A stretch of DNA of 64,000 nucleotides from Ruania halotolerans. Its GTDB lineage: Bacteria > Actinomycetota > Actinomycetes > Actinomycetales > Beutenbergiaceae. Under the pieces are notes generated by a model. The model made no database searches. It saw only the letters and a list, made by a program, of their open reading frames with translations, and was not told where the DNA came from. The stretch is taken from the NCBI RefSeq assembly GCF_021049285.1, contig NZ_CP088017.1, positions 372,001-436,000 on the forward strand, read 5' to 3'. Numbering within the stretch: position 1 is the stretch's first letter; each line of letters starts with the position of its first letter. Shown piece after piece: positions 44,001 through 52,753 of the stretch. The position numbers and the translations under genes were made by a program.

Positions 44001-47000
44001 GCTGGTGTAGAGGTCGAGGGCGACCCGACGCATACGAAGTCCCTGGTGTCGGCTTCGCCGATTGGTGAGGGTCAGTGGGAGATCGTGTATGCGCTTGAGG
44101 TGTCGAATGCTTCGACGGCGTCGACGTCGTACTCGCTGGTGGATGAGTTGCACTTCACTGACCAGGTGAGCATTGCCTCGGCGGAGGTCACTGACGCACC
44201 TGAGGGTGTGACGTTGGCTGATCCGGCGTGGGATGGTCAGGGCAACCTGGCGGTGGCCACGGGTGTGCCGCTGCTGGGCAACGATGACGATGGTTACGCG
44301 TCGCACATCTACGAGTTGACTGTGGTGGCGGATGTGCCGTTGCAGTTCGACCCGGTGGCGGATACCCAGTGCCTGGGTGGTGACACGGACTCGGGGTTCA
44401 ACAACGTTTCCGAGTTGACCAAGTCCGATGGAGAGGTCGAGATCGACGAGGCTTGCGGCCCACCGCCGTCGGTGGATGTCTCCAAGTCGATCGCGGACGG
44501 TCCCACGCCGAACGGTGATGGCACCTGGACCGTGCTCTACGAGGTGGTCGCGACCAACGCTGGTGCAGGCGAGGGTGTCTATGACATCTCTGATCAGATG
44601 AGCGCTTCGGGTGACCTGGAGGTCATCACCAGTTCGATCACCTCGGCTCCTGAGGGTGTGACCCCGTCTGCGACGTGGACGGGCCTCGGCGATGACGGCG
44701 CAGCGGAGAACGTCATCGCTACGGATGTGCTGATCGCCGCTGGCGCCACGCACACCTACGAGGTCGAGGTGGTCATCGGGCTCGCGGAAGGTACTGAAGG
44801 TGCCCCCGTCATCACGGACTGCCAGGCCATTCCCACCGAGGGTGATGGGCTGACGAACACGGCCGAGATCGAGCACAACGACCTCACCGCAGACGACTCT
44901 GTCTGCGTCACTCCCGGTGTCGTCTCGGTCGAGAAGACTGTCTCCTCTGGGCCCACGCCCAACGGTGATGGCACGTGGACCGTCGTGTACGACATCGTCG
45001 CAACCCATCTCGGTGGTGCCGCTGCGGACTACGACGTGACCGACCGTCTCCACTACGGCGCAGACATCGAGATCGTCGACAAGGGCATCGTCACTGCACC
45101 TGATGGTGTGCAGATCAACGGCTCCTGGACCGGTCTGGGCGCGGAAGACTCCGACCCGGAGAACTTGGTCGCCAGTGATGTCACGCTGGATGTGGGTGGC
45201 ATGCACACCTACCAGGTGGAGGTCACCGTCCAGATGGAGGAGGCCACCATTGATCTGGTCAACCTGGAGTGCGCTGCGGCGGGCTCGGGCGAAGCGGGCG
45301 GCCTGGCGAACTCGACCACGCTGACCAGCAACGGCATCGTGAGCGAGGACGAGGTGTGCCCCACCGTCACGGTCATCGAGCTGGACAAGGAGCTCGTTGA
45401 GGGCAGCCCTGTGGAGAATGGTGACGGGACGTGGACCATCGAGTACGACGTCACGGCCACCAACGCCGGCCCGGTGGCTGGCGACTACGACCTGAGTGAC
45501 CGGCTGCGCTACGGCGCGGGGATCGAGGTGGAGTCCGCCTCGATCGTCAGCGGTCCCGAGGGTGTGGAGCCGAACGCGGGCTGGAGTGGTCAAGGCGCTG
45601 AAGGTGCTGCGGAGAACGTGATCGTGGCGGGTCAGTCGCTCGAGGTCGACGAGCAGCACGTCTTCCGCGTGCGGGTCGTCGCCTCGATGGATCGCGATGT
45701 TGTCACCCCGGGTGATCTGGAATGCCCGGAGCCGGGATCGAACGAGCCGGGTGGTTTCGCCAACACTGCTGAGTTGACTCATAACGGTGAGGACCAGGTT
45801 GCGGTCGCGTGTGTGCCGCCGCCGCTGATCGATATTGCGAAGTCGCTCTCGGGTGCGGTGACACCTGTTGATGGGGAGCCGGGTGTGTATGACGCGACCT
45901 ATGAGCTCACCGTCACCAACACCGGTGCCGGCGCGGGCGTGTATGACCTGGATGATGAGTTGGCACCGGGCGAGGGCGTGAGCGTGGTCGGTATCGAGGA
46001 CGTGGCCTCTGATGTCGAGGACGCGGTCGCGTTCAACGACGCCTTCGATGGCGTGGACCAGACGCGGATCGTGACGGACCAGCCCATCGCTGGTGCGACG
46101 GATGACGTGCCTGTGGTGCACACCTACATGGTGACCGTGCGCTACGCCGCGGACCTGACCACGGTCGACGTGCCCGCCGGTAGGGCCTGCACCATCGCCG
46201 GTGGGGAGCCGGAGCCGGGCACGCTGGGCAATACCGCGACCGTGGACTGGAATGGTCTCCAGGACAGCGCTGTGGAGTGCTTGGTGCCCGGCGATCCGAC
46301 TCTCGATAAGGAGCTCGTCTCGGCCGTCCCGGTCGGTGATGGTCAGTGGGAGGTCGTCTATGACCTCACCGTGGCCAACACCGGCAACGAGGCGACCACC
46401 TACGATCTCGAGGACGAGTTGTTGTTCGCGCCGCAGATCACGGTGGACACCGTCTCGGTGACCGGGCCTGCGGGCATCACGGTCAATGACGGTTTCGATG
46501 GTGCTGGTGACCAGGTCATCGCGACCGGTATCGAGATCATCGGCCTGGATGAGGACGGCTACGCCCCGCATGTCTATACCGTGACGGTGGTGGCGAATGT
46601 TCCGCTGTCCTTCGAGGAGGCTGATGTCGCCGCCGATGGCACCGGTTCACCGGCGTGCACCACACCAGCGGGTGGGAACTTCACCGAGCAGGGGCTGAAC
46701 AACGCAGCCACGCTGACCAATGAGTCTGGCGGCACGATCGTGGATACCGATTGCGGATACGTGCCCTCCACGACGATCACCAAGACCATGGACGGTGACC
46801 CTGTCGCAGGTGCGGATGGCCGGTGGACGGTGAACTACCTCATCACGGTCGTCAATGACGGTGCAGCGAATGGTTCGTACACGTTGACCGATCAGCTCCG
46901 CTACGGCGCCGGGATCGACGTGCTCGATGCGACCATCACCGACGCCCCCGAAGGTGTCACCCCCGCGCAGACGTGGACCGGAACAGGGGGCACCGGTGCG

Positions 47001-47351
47001 GTGGAGAACACCATCGCGACCGATGTGGACCTGGCCGTGGGACAAACCCACACCTACCGGGTCAGCATCGATGCCCACCTGGACACCGATGCAGCGGATG
47101 AGTCCACGCTGGAATGCCCCGCTCCCGGCTCAACCGAGCGTGGCGGATTCAGCAACACCGCCGGCCTGGATCACAACGATCTCAGTGCCGAGGCATCAAC
47201 CTGCGCAGTGCCGGAATGGCCAGAAGAGGTGCCCCCGCCGCTGCCGCAGACCGGTACACCGATCACCCAGACCGCACTGGCCGCGGCCCTGCTGCTCCTG
47301 ATCGCCGGTGGCATCCTGATGCACTACCGCCGCCGCACCACAGCGGCGTAA
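41058..47351 (+). CDS. Giant DUF11-repeat surface protein, LPXTG-anchored
   Basis: A 2097-residue secreted protein. The signal peptide is residues 1-37 (ends ASPAMA). The unique N-terminal part (40-560) has scattered Cys and Trp residues. It is followed by DUF11-type Ig-like modules: one classical (about 566), two variant (about 694 and 871), then seven similar modules starting near residues 989, 1139, 1289, 1439, 1590, 1746 and 1906, each about 150 long. Each of the seven ends with a Cys pair, one late in the module and one in its last strand (for example LECPEPGSNEPGG ... VACVPP), probably a disulfide. Close by come LPQTG (residue 2062), a membrane helix and RRRTTAA. It is likely a long stalk-like adhesin or envelope protein. 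ATG 41058 follows GGGGAG by 7 bp and begins a standard signal peptide, so upstream in-frame codons are rejected. Confidence 0.92.
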   Translation: MSTPVPLRANVLRTTVAFVTAALVALTTLVVASPAMAAPVYEITARWAQDTPETVASGDVVTAEWRVNVNDDAAAPSNEPVDNVNFTLTLENGAFASLPDSCVTGGTPESSISDDGRTLVCNLGTQDQGSAHVLQTAIRADGETGSQLSASGTIDGQAAELPPIEIVNEFGMDIRWESAVTGVTYGDTYVDASFQWTLSLDDGSDPGPDTVTYTLDVGAANGAAVSVAPAACSAFTSGVASGHPWSGGDHPAEQMTSFVDSCTLTPTATPGVFTLTLSGIDYSALEAPTTDSAGQPLPADRAAVASGSVHFRVAGTGNNSMTLESDAPTYTSPLGGSAQDDPANNSSARTWVTGGWSSAWRPEATGYTTPSWWSDQFRVSPGAAVESVVAGQWTSADPDAIFGQCVVMDTQFVTYESASLLLNWEGDPVPGATLEYYVGADALVDPTSGSYDPNAFECGDDPGGWTTTEPADPAAVKAVRATYPYSAMTGATRTTLNVRQEINDDTPIGQDVWQWGAAYINGAWQHPSRSMDPADSGSGPLTPDARYPFLGNGRDIVRIIGVTPAVEKSADRSVVRAGEPATYTLTYSANGAGAVPETVDDFELIDTLPDGMTYVPGSASPEPTMTTDAEGRQVLTWSLDGVPTNTQVPLTYQAVADASVEPGEVLANTVTSSVAGETSTPATAQVTVSTSGFTTIGKSADAAFIPNLDGDGVGEGSWTVTLRSFDPLPQEYTDTIDILPFNGDERGTEFSGSYGLTGVDAVAGATVYYTTADPGTLSDDPAEASNGSAGSVAGNTVGWSTTFTADATAVRVIGPELVPGGTQQFTVNVATDGVLGGDVLVNRAQARDGHTELVMRTSAPITIANYYSASLKKYVQDAEGEWRDANTVEDYPSFFVGDTIRYRIVVENTGQGTLTGVTVTDDQQPDLGGFVIDELAPGDTETHEFEIIADASTGDGVVNTACATADIPGDSEVPPTINCDPAGVEVEGDPTHTKSLVSASPIGEGQWEIVYALEVSNASTASTSYSLVDELHFTDQVSIASAEVTDAPEGVTLADPAWDGQGNLAVATGVPLLGNDDDGYASHIYELTVVADVPLQFDPVADTQCLGGDTDSGFNNVSELTKSDGEVEIDEACGPPPSVDVSKSIADGPTPNGDGTWTVLYEVVATNAGAGEGVYDISDQMSASGDLEVITSSITSAPEGVTPSATWTGLGDDGAAENVIATDVLIAAGATHTYEVEVVIGLAEGTEGAPVITDCQAIPTEGDGLTNTAEIEHNDLTADDSVCVTPGVVSVEKTVSSGPTPNGDGTWTVVYDIVATHLGGAAADYDVTDRLHYGADIEIVDKGIVTAPDGVQINGSWTGLGAEDSDPENLVASDVTLDVGGMHTYQVEVTVQMEEATIDLVNLECAAAGSGEAGGLANSTTLTSNGIVSEDEVCPTVTVIELDKELVEGSPVENGDGTWTIEYDVTATNAGPVAGDYDLSDRLRYGAGIEVESASIVSGPEGVEPNAGWSGQGAEGAAENVIVAGQSLEVDEQHVFRVRVVASMDRDVVTPGDLECPEPGSNEPGGFANTAELTHNGEDQVAVACVPPPLIDIAKSLSGAVTPVDGEPGVYDATYELTVTNTGAGAGVYDLDDELAPGEGVSVVGIEDVASDVEDAVAFNDAFDGVDQTRIVTDQPIAGATDDVPVVHTYMVTVRYAADLTTVDVPAGRACTIAGGEPEPGTLGNTATVDWNGLQDSAVECLVPGDPTLDKELVSAVPVGDGQWEVVYDLTVANTGNEATTYDLEDELLFAPQITVDTVSVTGPAGITVNDGFDGAGDQVIATGIEIIGLDEDGYAPHVYTVTVVANVPLSFEEADVAADGTGSPACTTPAGGNFTEQGLNNAATLTNESGGTIVDTDCGYVPSTTITKTMDGDPVAGADGRWTVNYLITVVNDGAANGSYTLTDQLRYGAGIDVLDATITDAPEGVTPAQTWTGTGGTGAVENTIATDVDLAVGQTHTYRVSIDAHLDTDAADESTLECPAPGSTERGGFSNTAGLDHNDLSAEASTCAVPEWPEEVPPPLPQTGTPITQTALAAALLLLIAGGILMHYRRRTTAA
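44022..47215 (+). repeat. Seven ~450-bp coding repeats
   Basis: The seven DUF11-like modules of the giant surface protein have near-constant length (150, 150, 150, 151, 156, 160 and about 147 residues). They share recurring stretches such as NGDGTWTV, APEGV, TWTGLG and RYGAGI. They are diverged at the DNA level but still support recombination-driven change in repeat number. Confidence 0.85.
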
Positions 47352-47362
47352 CCAACCCCCAC

Positions 47363-47410
47363 ACGTCCTGCTTGCCTCGCCACACCCCCCGGGCCAGGCA
47401 AGCAGGACGT
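47363..47410. terminator. Bidirectional terminator hairpin
   Basis: The 15-bp perfect arms at 47363-47377 and 47396-47410 surround an 18-base loop, with further pairing of flanking CCCAC/GTGGG if a 2-base bulge is allowed. It lies between the convergent surface-protein gene and the small unknown gene. Confidence 0.8.
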
Positions 47411-47423
47411 GGGCGTTGAGCGA

Positions 47424-47894
47424 TCAGTGCTGGTCGTTGAGCACGTCGATCCAGCCGACGCGTACCGGCAGCGATGCGGCCCACACGACGGTGTTCATCC
47501 CGTTGGCGCTGTCGCTGCCCTCGGCATCGGGGAGCGCATGCAGCACGAGCAATGCTTGGCCCTTCTGCAAGGCCTCCTCACTCACTCGTTCGTCGGTGGT
47601 CCAGACCCGGACAGTGCCACGTTTGGCGTGGTGTAGCTGCAAACCAGGCTGCCGCTGGGGTGCCGGAAGTACCCGGAACCGCGGCGCGACGGTCCGGGCA
47701 AACAACGGCGGGTTGCCCGGGTCGTATCGTTCAGCGGCGGCCAGGTGGAGAGCGTCGGCAAACGGGTCGAGGACTGGCCCTGGGCATCCGACGAACAGGA
47801 CAGGCATCCGCCCGGTGATGGTGTCGATCCCATCAGTGGCCAGCGAAAGGGGGCCGTCAGCGAGGCGGCGAAGCACCTGCTTCGTGGCGCCCAT
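47424..47894 (-). CDS. Unknown 156-residue protein downstream of glutamate dehydrogenase
   Basis: I do not recognise this protein. It has no signal peptide or membrane helix and appears globular: alternating hydrophobic strands (MPVLFVGCPGPVLDPFADALHLA, ALLVLHALPDAEG, NTVVWAASLPVRVGWIDVLN) suggest an alpha/beta fold. A single Cys lies in VGCPGP. The ATG at 47894 is preceded by GGGAGGG at good spacing, which supports a real gene. It begins 32 bp after the glutamate dehydrogenase stop on the same strand, so it may be co-transcribed, and a strong terminator follows it. Confidence 0.7.
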   Translation of the reverse strand: MGATKQVLRRLADGPLSLATDGIDTITGRMPVLFVGCPGPVLDPFADALHLAAAERYDPGNPPLFARTVAPRFRVLPAPQRQPGLQLHHAKRGTVRVWTTDERVSEEALQKGQALLVLHALPDAEGSDSANGMNTVVWAASLPVRVGWIDVLNDQH

Positions 47895-47926
47895 GACATC
47901 CCTCCCACCCTGTTGGTCTCAGCCGA

Positions 47927-50900
47927 TCATGCCTGGACGAGGGAGCGCAAGGCCCGCACGGCCACGGAGAGCGGTGCGAGGCCCGCGCCACGCAGCCCGG
48001 CAACCTCAGGTAGCGCCTGCTCGGCCCGGTCCAGTGCTGCGCCTGCCTGCCCGGCCCACACCTGCACTCTCCGCTCGGGCGACTCCTCGGCCGGCGTGGT
48101 CTTCTGCACGGTGCGGGTCAGGTCCCGCAGCGCACCGGTGAGGTCGTCGCGGACCGCCGCACGCGCTAGGGCTCCCCACCGATCGTCCAACGGGAGCGCG
48201 GCGATCCGGTCCAACAATGCCGAGACGTGGAACCGCGCGGAGAGCGCGAAGTACAGCGCTGCGACGGCTTCCAGGTCCTCCCCGGTCTCGTTCGCGATCT
48301 CCACCACGTCCAGGAGCGCGAGTGCGGGCAGCAGGGTGGAGGTGCGTGCGGCCAGGTCTTCCCCCACTCCCGCCTCCACCAGTTCGGCAGCCAGATCGGC
48401 GCACCGTCGCTGGGCGGGGCCGCTCATGAGCTGGGGGAGGCGCCCCATCAGGCTCTGTACTGGCGCTGCGAACCGGTCCACCTCTTCTGCCACGTCCACC
48501 GCGTCTGGCCGACGCAGCACCATCCACCGCGAGCTGCGATCGAGCAGCCGGCGGAAGTCGATGTACATCCGCGTCTGCACGTCCGTGGGCACCTGGAGGT
48601 CGAGCTGTTCCACCTCGGCCACATAAGACTCGAGGTCGAAGATCTCCCGGCAGGCCACGAATGCGCGCGCCACCTGCTCGCTGGTGGCACCGGTCTCGTC
48701 GGTGGCGCGGAACGCGAAGGTGATCCCGCCGCGATTCACCATCGAGTTCACCACATCGTTGACGATGATCTCCCGCCGCAGTGGGTGCTCGTTGATGGCA
48801 TCGCCGTAGCGCGCACGTAGCGGCTCGGGGAAGTAGGCGCTGAGCGTGCGGGAGAACCAGGCGCCGTCCGGCAGGTCGGTGGTAGCCAGGTCTGCCTTCA
48901 GCGCGAGTTTGGCGTAGGCAACAAGCACCGCGAACTCCGGCCGGGTCAGGCCCGTCCCAGCAGCGTCCCGTTCGGCGATCTCGGTGTCGCTGGGCAGGAA
49001 CTCCAAGGTGCGGTCCAGCTCGCCACGCTCCTCCAGCCAATGGATCAACCGCTGGTGCACGGTGAGCATGGCGTGCGCCTGATCGCGGCTGTTGCCGAGC
49101 AGCACGTTCTGCACGTAGTTGTCCCGCAGGACCTGCGCGGCCACCTCCTCGGTCATCGAGGCGAGCAACTCATTGCGGGAATCGAGATCGAGCACGCCCT
49201 CTTTCACCAGGGCCGTCAGCAAGATCTTGATATTCACCTCACGGTCGGAGGTGGCCACCCCGGCAGAGTTGTCGATTGCATCGGTGTTGATCCGCACCCC
49301 GTGGGTGGCCGCCTCGATCCGACCCAGCTGACTGGCACCGAGGTTCCCGCCCTCGACGAACACCTCGCAGCGCAGCTCGGATCCGTCCACGCGGATGGCA
49401 TCATTCGCGCGGTCGCCGATCTCGTTGTGGGACTCGCTGCTGGCCTTGATGTAGGTGCCGATCCCGCCGTTGAACAACAGGTCCACCGGCGCCAGGAGAG
49501 CCGACCGGATCAGTTCGGCCGGAGTGAGCGAGGTGATCTCCTCACCCAGGCCGAGCGCTTCACGCACCTGCGGCGTGATCTCGATCGACTTCGCGGTCCG
49601 CGGGTAGACGCCACCGCCCTCGCTGATCCAGGCGGAGTCGTAGTCTGCCCAGGTCGACCGGGGCAGATCGAAGAGCCGGCGCCGCTCCGCGTAGGACGCG
49701 GCAGCATCGGGGCTCGGGTCGAGGAAAACATGCCGGTGATCGAAGGCCGCCACCAGCCGGATGTGCTCCGAGAGCAGCATCCCGTTGCCGAATACGTCTC
49801 CACTCATATCGCCGATCCCCACGCAGGTGAAGTCCTCGGCCTGGGAATTGCGCCCCATCTCGGCGAAGTGGCGCTTCGTGGACTCCCACGCGCCACGGGC
49901 GGTGATGCCCATCGCCTTGTGGTCATAGCCCGCACTGCCACCAGAGGCGAAGGCATCATCCAGCCAGAAGTCGTGCTCGGCCGAGATCCCGTTCGCGATG
50001 TCGCTGAACGTGGCCGTGCCCTTATCGGCGGCCACCACGAGATACGGGTCGTCACCGTCGTGGCGGACCACCTGATCCGGCGGACGCACGCTCCCGGTCT
50101 CGCGGTTGTCGGTGATGTCAAGCATCCCGTGGATGAAGAGCCGGTACGCGGCCTGGCCCTCAGCCAACCAGGCGTCTCGATCCACGGCCGGATCGGGCAG
50201 CCGCTTGGCGACGAAGCCGCCCTTGGATCCGGTGGGCACGATCACCGCGTTCTTCACCATCTGAGCCTTCACCAGACCGAGCACCTCGGTACGGAAGTCC
50301 TCTCGTCGATCACTCCACCGCAACCCGCCGCGGGCCACGTACCCGAACCGGAGGTGCACGCCCTCCACGCGAGGGGAGTACACCCAGATCTCGGCCATCG
50401 GTACCGGGGCCGGGATACCCGGCACGCTCCGGCACTCGAGCTTCAGGCTGACCTGCTCACGGGCACCGCCGTCTTCATCGGTGAGGTAGTAGTTGGTGCG
50501 CAACGTCGCTCGGATCACGCCGGTGAAGGTGCGCACGATGCGGTCGTAGTCGAGGCTGGTGATCTGCTCCAGGGCGGCATCGATCTCGGCGAGGATCTGC
50601 AGTTGGGCCTGCTCCCGCTCCTCGCCCTGATCGCCCGGGTATCGATCCGGGTCGAACCTCGCCTCGAACAGCGCCACCAGAGATGCGGCCGTGCGCGGAT
50701 TCGCCACCAGCGCGTCCTCGAGGTACTCCACACTGAACGTCGAACCGACCTGGCGCACGTAGCGCGCAATGGTGCGCAGGATGATCACCTGCCGCCAACT
50801 CAACCCCGCCCGCAGCACGAGTGCACCGAGGGAGTCAGACTCCGACCGCCCATCCCGTACGGCGAGGAACGCGTCCTCGAAACCACGCGCCAGTTCCGTG

Positions 50901-52753
50901 CCCTCGGGCCATTCGCTGCCCTCATGCACCCGCAGACCGAAGTCGTAGACATAGCGGACCGTTCCGCCGTCGTCGGTGATCCGGTACGGGCGCTCATCCA
51001 CCACGTCCACACCGAGGTCGGTGAAGGCAGGGAGGATATCGGTGAGCACGATCGGTTGAGCACGGTAGACCTTGATGCGGCGATGCACCGGCGAGTCCGG
51101 ACCGGGCTCGTACAGTCGCACGCGGGTCTGGTTGCCTTCCACGCTCACGAGCTGAGCGAGATCAGCGACAGCCCCCGCTGCGTCAACATCCTCCTTGTAG
51201 GCCTCCGGGAAACCCCGAACGAAGGCAACGACCTGTTCTTCGTGGTCCTGCCCGTGTAAGGCATCGAGGAGGTCCTCCTCCCAGGTGCGGGTGGCGGCGA
51301 TCAGCGGTGGTTGCAGTTCGGCCTCGGTCACGTCCGGGATCGAGACGCCGCGTGGCATCCGCACCACCGCATGTAACTGGGCGAGGGGTGAGTCGCTCAC
51401 CCGGGTGGTGAAGTCCACCTGCTCGGCGCCAAACGATTCCCGCAGGAGCTCAGCCAGGCGGAGCCGCACCGTGGTGTTGTACCGGTCCCGCGGCAGGTAC
51501 ACCAGCACCGAGACGAACCGGCCGAACTCGTCCCGGCGCAGGAACAGCTTCGCTCGGCGCCGTTGTTCCAGGTGCATGACCTGCTCGGCCACTTCCCAGA
51601 GCTGATCGGCATCGCTCTGGAAGAGTTCATCGCGTGGGTACGCCTCGAGGATCTGCAGGAGATCCTTCCCGGAGTGACTGTGCGAGGAGAAGCCGCTGCG
51701 TTCCAGGACGCCGCGGACCTTCTCTGCCACGATCGGGAGGCGAAGGACGGACTCGGCGTAAGCGGCGGAGGTGAACATGCCGAGGATGCGCCGTTCACCC
51801 GTGACGTTCCCGTCCGGGTCGAATGTGCGGACTCCGATGTAGTCCAGGTAGACGGGGCGGTGCACGGTCGCCCGGGAGTTCGCCTTGGTGATGGTGAGCA
51901 ATCGGGGGGTGCGCGCGCTGATCCGGGCCTCGGGCCGCAGGCGGGCGTAGATGCCGGGGCCCTCGGGGGCGTCATGCAGGATGCCCAGACCGGTTCCCTC
52001 GATGGGGCTCAGCACGTCCTCCCCGTCGCGTTCTTGAAGTTCGTACTCGCGGTAGCCGAGGAACGTGAAATGGTCCCGGGCCAGCCAGGTGAGGAAGTTC
52101 TCGGTGGGCTCCACATCCGCCGGGTCCACAGTGGGCGGCGCGCCCGCCTGCATCTCGCGCGCGATCTCCTCGCACCGCAGCCGCATGGCGGCCCAGTCGC
52201 TGACGGCGTTGCGCACATCCCTGAGCACGCCCTCCAGGCGCTCGGTCAGCTCGGCGCGCCGTTGCTCAGACATCCGCTCGACGGCGAACAGCATCCAGGA
52301 TTCCACCGTGCCGGCAGTGGTGGGCGGGCGTTCCTCACGCACCTGGGTGAGGGTGCCTGACTCATCGCGGCGTACTGCGACGGTCGGGTGCACCACGAGA
52401 TCGACGAGGTGTCCCCCCGTGGAGAGGGCCGCCGTCACCGAGTCGACCAAGAAGGGCATGTCATCGGTGCACACCTGGACGAGGGTGTGTGCAGCTGACC
52501 ATGCCGTGGTGGTCCCTTCCGGGGCGCTGACCTGCACCAGTGTCTGCTTGGGGGCTCGGCGTTCGGCGAGGGCGCGCATCGCGCGGACGATGCCGACTGC
52601 CTCGGCCGGCGATCGTTCGGCCAGATCCTCGGTTGCGACGTGCTCCAGGAGCCGCTCGACCAGCCAGGTGTCCCCCTCGCCGGCGGTCTCGATGATTCGG
52701 GCCATCACCTGGTCGCGGTCAGGAAGCCGATCAGAGAGCTTCATGGAGTCCAT
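47927..52753 (-). CDS. Large NAD-dependent glutamate dehydrogenase
   Basis: A 1608-residue cytoplasmic enzyme of the GDH-180 class, which oxidatively deaminates L-glutamate to 2-oxoglutarate and ammonia with NAD. The length is typical (about 1600). The N-terminal regulatory region includes ACT-like segments (VCTDDMPFLVDSVTAAL). The catalytic core is around residues 700-1150: VIVPTGSKGGFVAKRLP (glycine-rich substrate loop), CVGIGDMSGDVFGNGMLLSEH (nucleotide-binding region), GGGVYPRTAKSIEITPQV, and FVEGGNLGASQLGRIEAATHGVRINTDAIDNSAGV. The helical C-terminal domain follows. ATG 52753 and 52744 are both possible starts. It probably serves glutamate catabolism. The region upstream has no clear promoter motif. 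Confidence 0.95.
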   Translation of the reverse strand: MDSMKLSDRLPDRDQVMARIIETAGEGDTWLVERLLEHVATEDLAERSPAEAVGIVRAMRALAERRAPKQTLVQVSAPEGTTTAWSAAHTLVQVCTDDMPFLVDSVTAALSTGGHLVDLVVHPTVAVRRDESGTLTQVREERPPTTAGTVESWMLFAVERMSEQRRAELTERLEGVLRDVRNAVSDWAAMRLRCEEIAREMQAGAPPTVDPADVEPTENFLTWLARDHFTFLGYREYELQERDGEDVLSPIEGTGLGILHDAPEGPGIYARLRPEARISARTPRLLTITKANSRATVHRPVYLDYIGVRTFDPDGNVTGERRILGMFTSAAYAESVLRLPIVAEKVRGVLERSGFSSHSHSGKDLLQILEAYPRDELFQSDADQLWEVAEQVMHLEQRRRAKLFLRRDEFGRFVSVLVYLPRDRYNTTVRLRLAELLRESFGAEQVDFTTRVSDSPLAQLHAVVRMPRGVSIPDVTEAELQPPLIAATRTWEEDLLDALHGQDHEEQVVAFVRGFPEAYKEDVDAAGAVADLAQLVSVEGNQTRVRLYEPGPDSPVHRRIKVYRAQPIVLTDILPAFTDLGVDVVDERPYRITDDGGTVRYVYDFGLRVHEGSEWPEGTELARGFEDAFLAVRDGRSESDSLGALVLRAGLSWRQVIILRTIARYVRQVGSTFSVEYLEDALVANPRTAASLVALFEARFDPDRYPGDQGEEREQAQLQILAEIDAALEQITSLDYDRIVRTFTGVIRATLRTNYYLTDEDGGAREQVSLKLECRSVPGIPAPVPMAEIWVYSPRVEGVHLRFGYVARGGLRWSDRREDFRTEVLGLVKAQMVKNAVIVPTGSKGGFVAKRLPDPAVDRDAWLAEGQAAYRLFIHGMLDITDNRETGSVRPPDQVVRHDGDDPYLVVAADKGTATFSDIANGISAEHDFWLDDAFASGGSAGYDHKAMGITARGAWESTKRHFAEMGRNSQAEDFTCVGIGDMSGDVFGNGMLLSEHIRLVAAFDHRHVFLDPSPDAAASYAERRRLFDLPRSTWADYDSAWISEGGGVYPRTAKSIEITPQVREALGLGEEITSLTPAELIRSALLAPVDLLFNGGIGTYIKASSESHNEIGDRANDAIRVDGSELRCEVFVEGGNLGASQLGRIEAATHGVRINTDAIDNSAGVATSDREVNIKILLTALVKEGVLDLDSRNELLASMTEEVAAQVLRDNYVQNVLLGNSRDQAHAMLTVHQRLIHWLEERGELDRTLEFLPSDTEIAERDAAGTGLTRPEFAVLVAYAKLALKADLATTDLPDGAWFSRTLSAYFPEPLRARYGDAINEHPLRREIIVNDVVNSMVNRGGITFAFRATDETGATSEQVARAFVACREIFDLESYVAEVEQLDLQVPTDVQTRMYIDFRRLLDRSSRWMVLRRPDAVDVAEEVDRFAAPVQSLMGRLPQLMSGPAQRRCADLAAELVEAGVGEDLAARTSTLLPALALLDVVEIANETGEDLEAVAALYFALSARFHVSALLDRIAALPLDDRWGALARAAVRDDLTGALRDLTRTVQKTTPAEESPERRVQVWAGQAGAALDRAEQALPEVAGLRGAGLAPLSVAVRALRSLVQA

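Noticed and set aside
41499-46571. A 1690-codon open frame on the minus strand inside the giant DUF11 gene
   Set aside because: It is the mirror of a repetitive high-GC coding frame with biased third positions. Its translation is Arg/His/Val-rich, without domains, signal or ribosome binding site, while the plus strand has a signal peptide, DUF11 modules and LPQTG.
49040-51259. A 739-codon plus-strand frame opposite the glutamate dehydrogenase gene
   Set aside because: Shadow of the minus-strand gene. Low-complexity His/Val/Arg composition and no recognisable domain.
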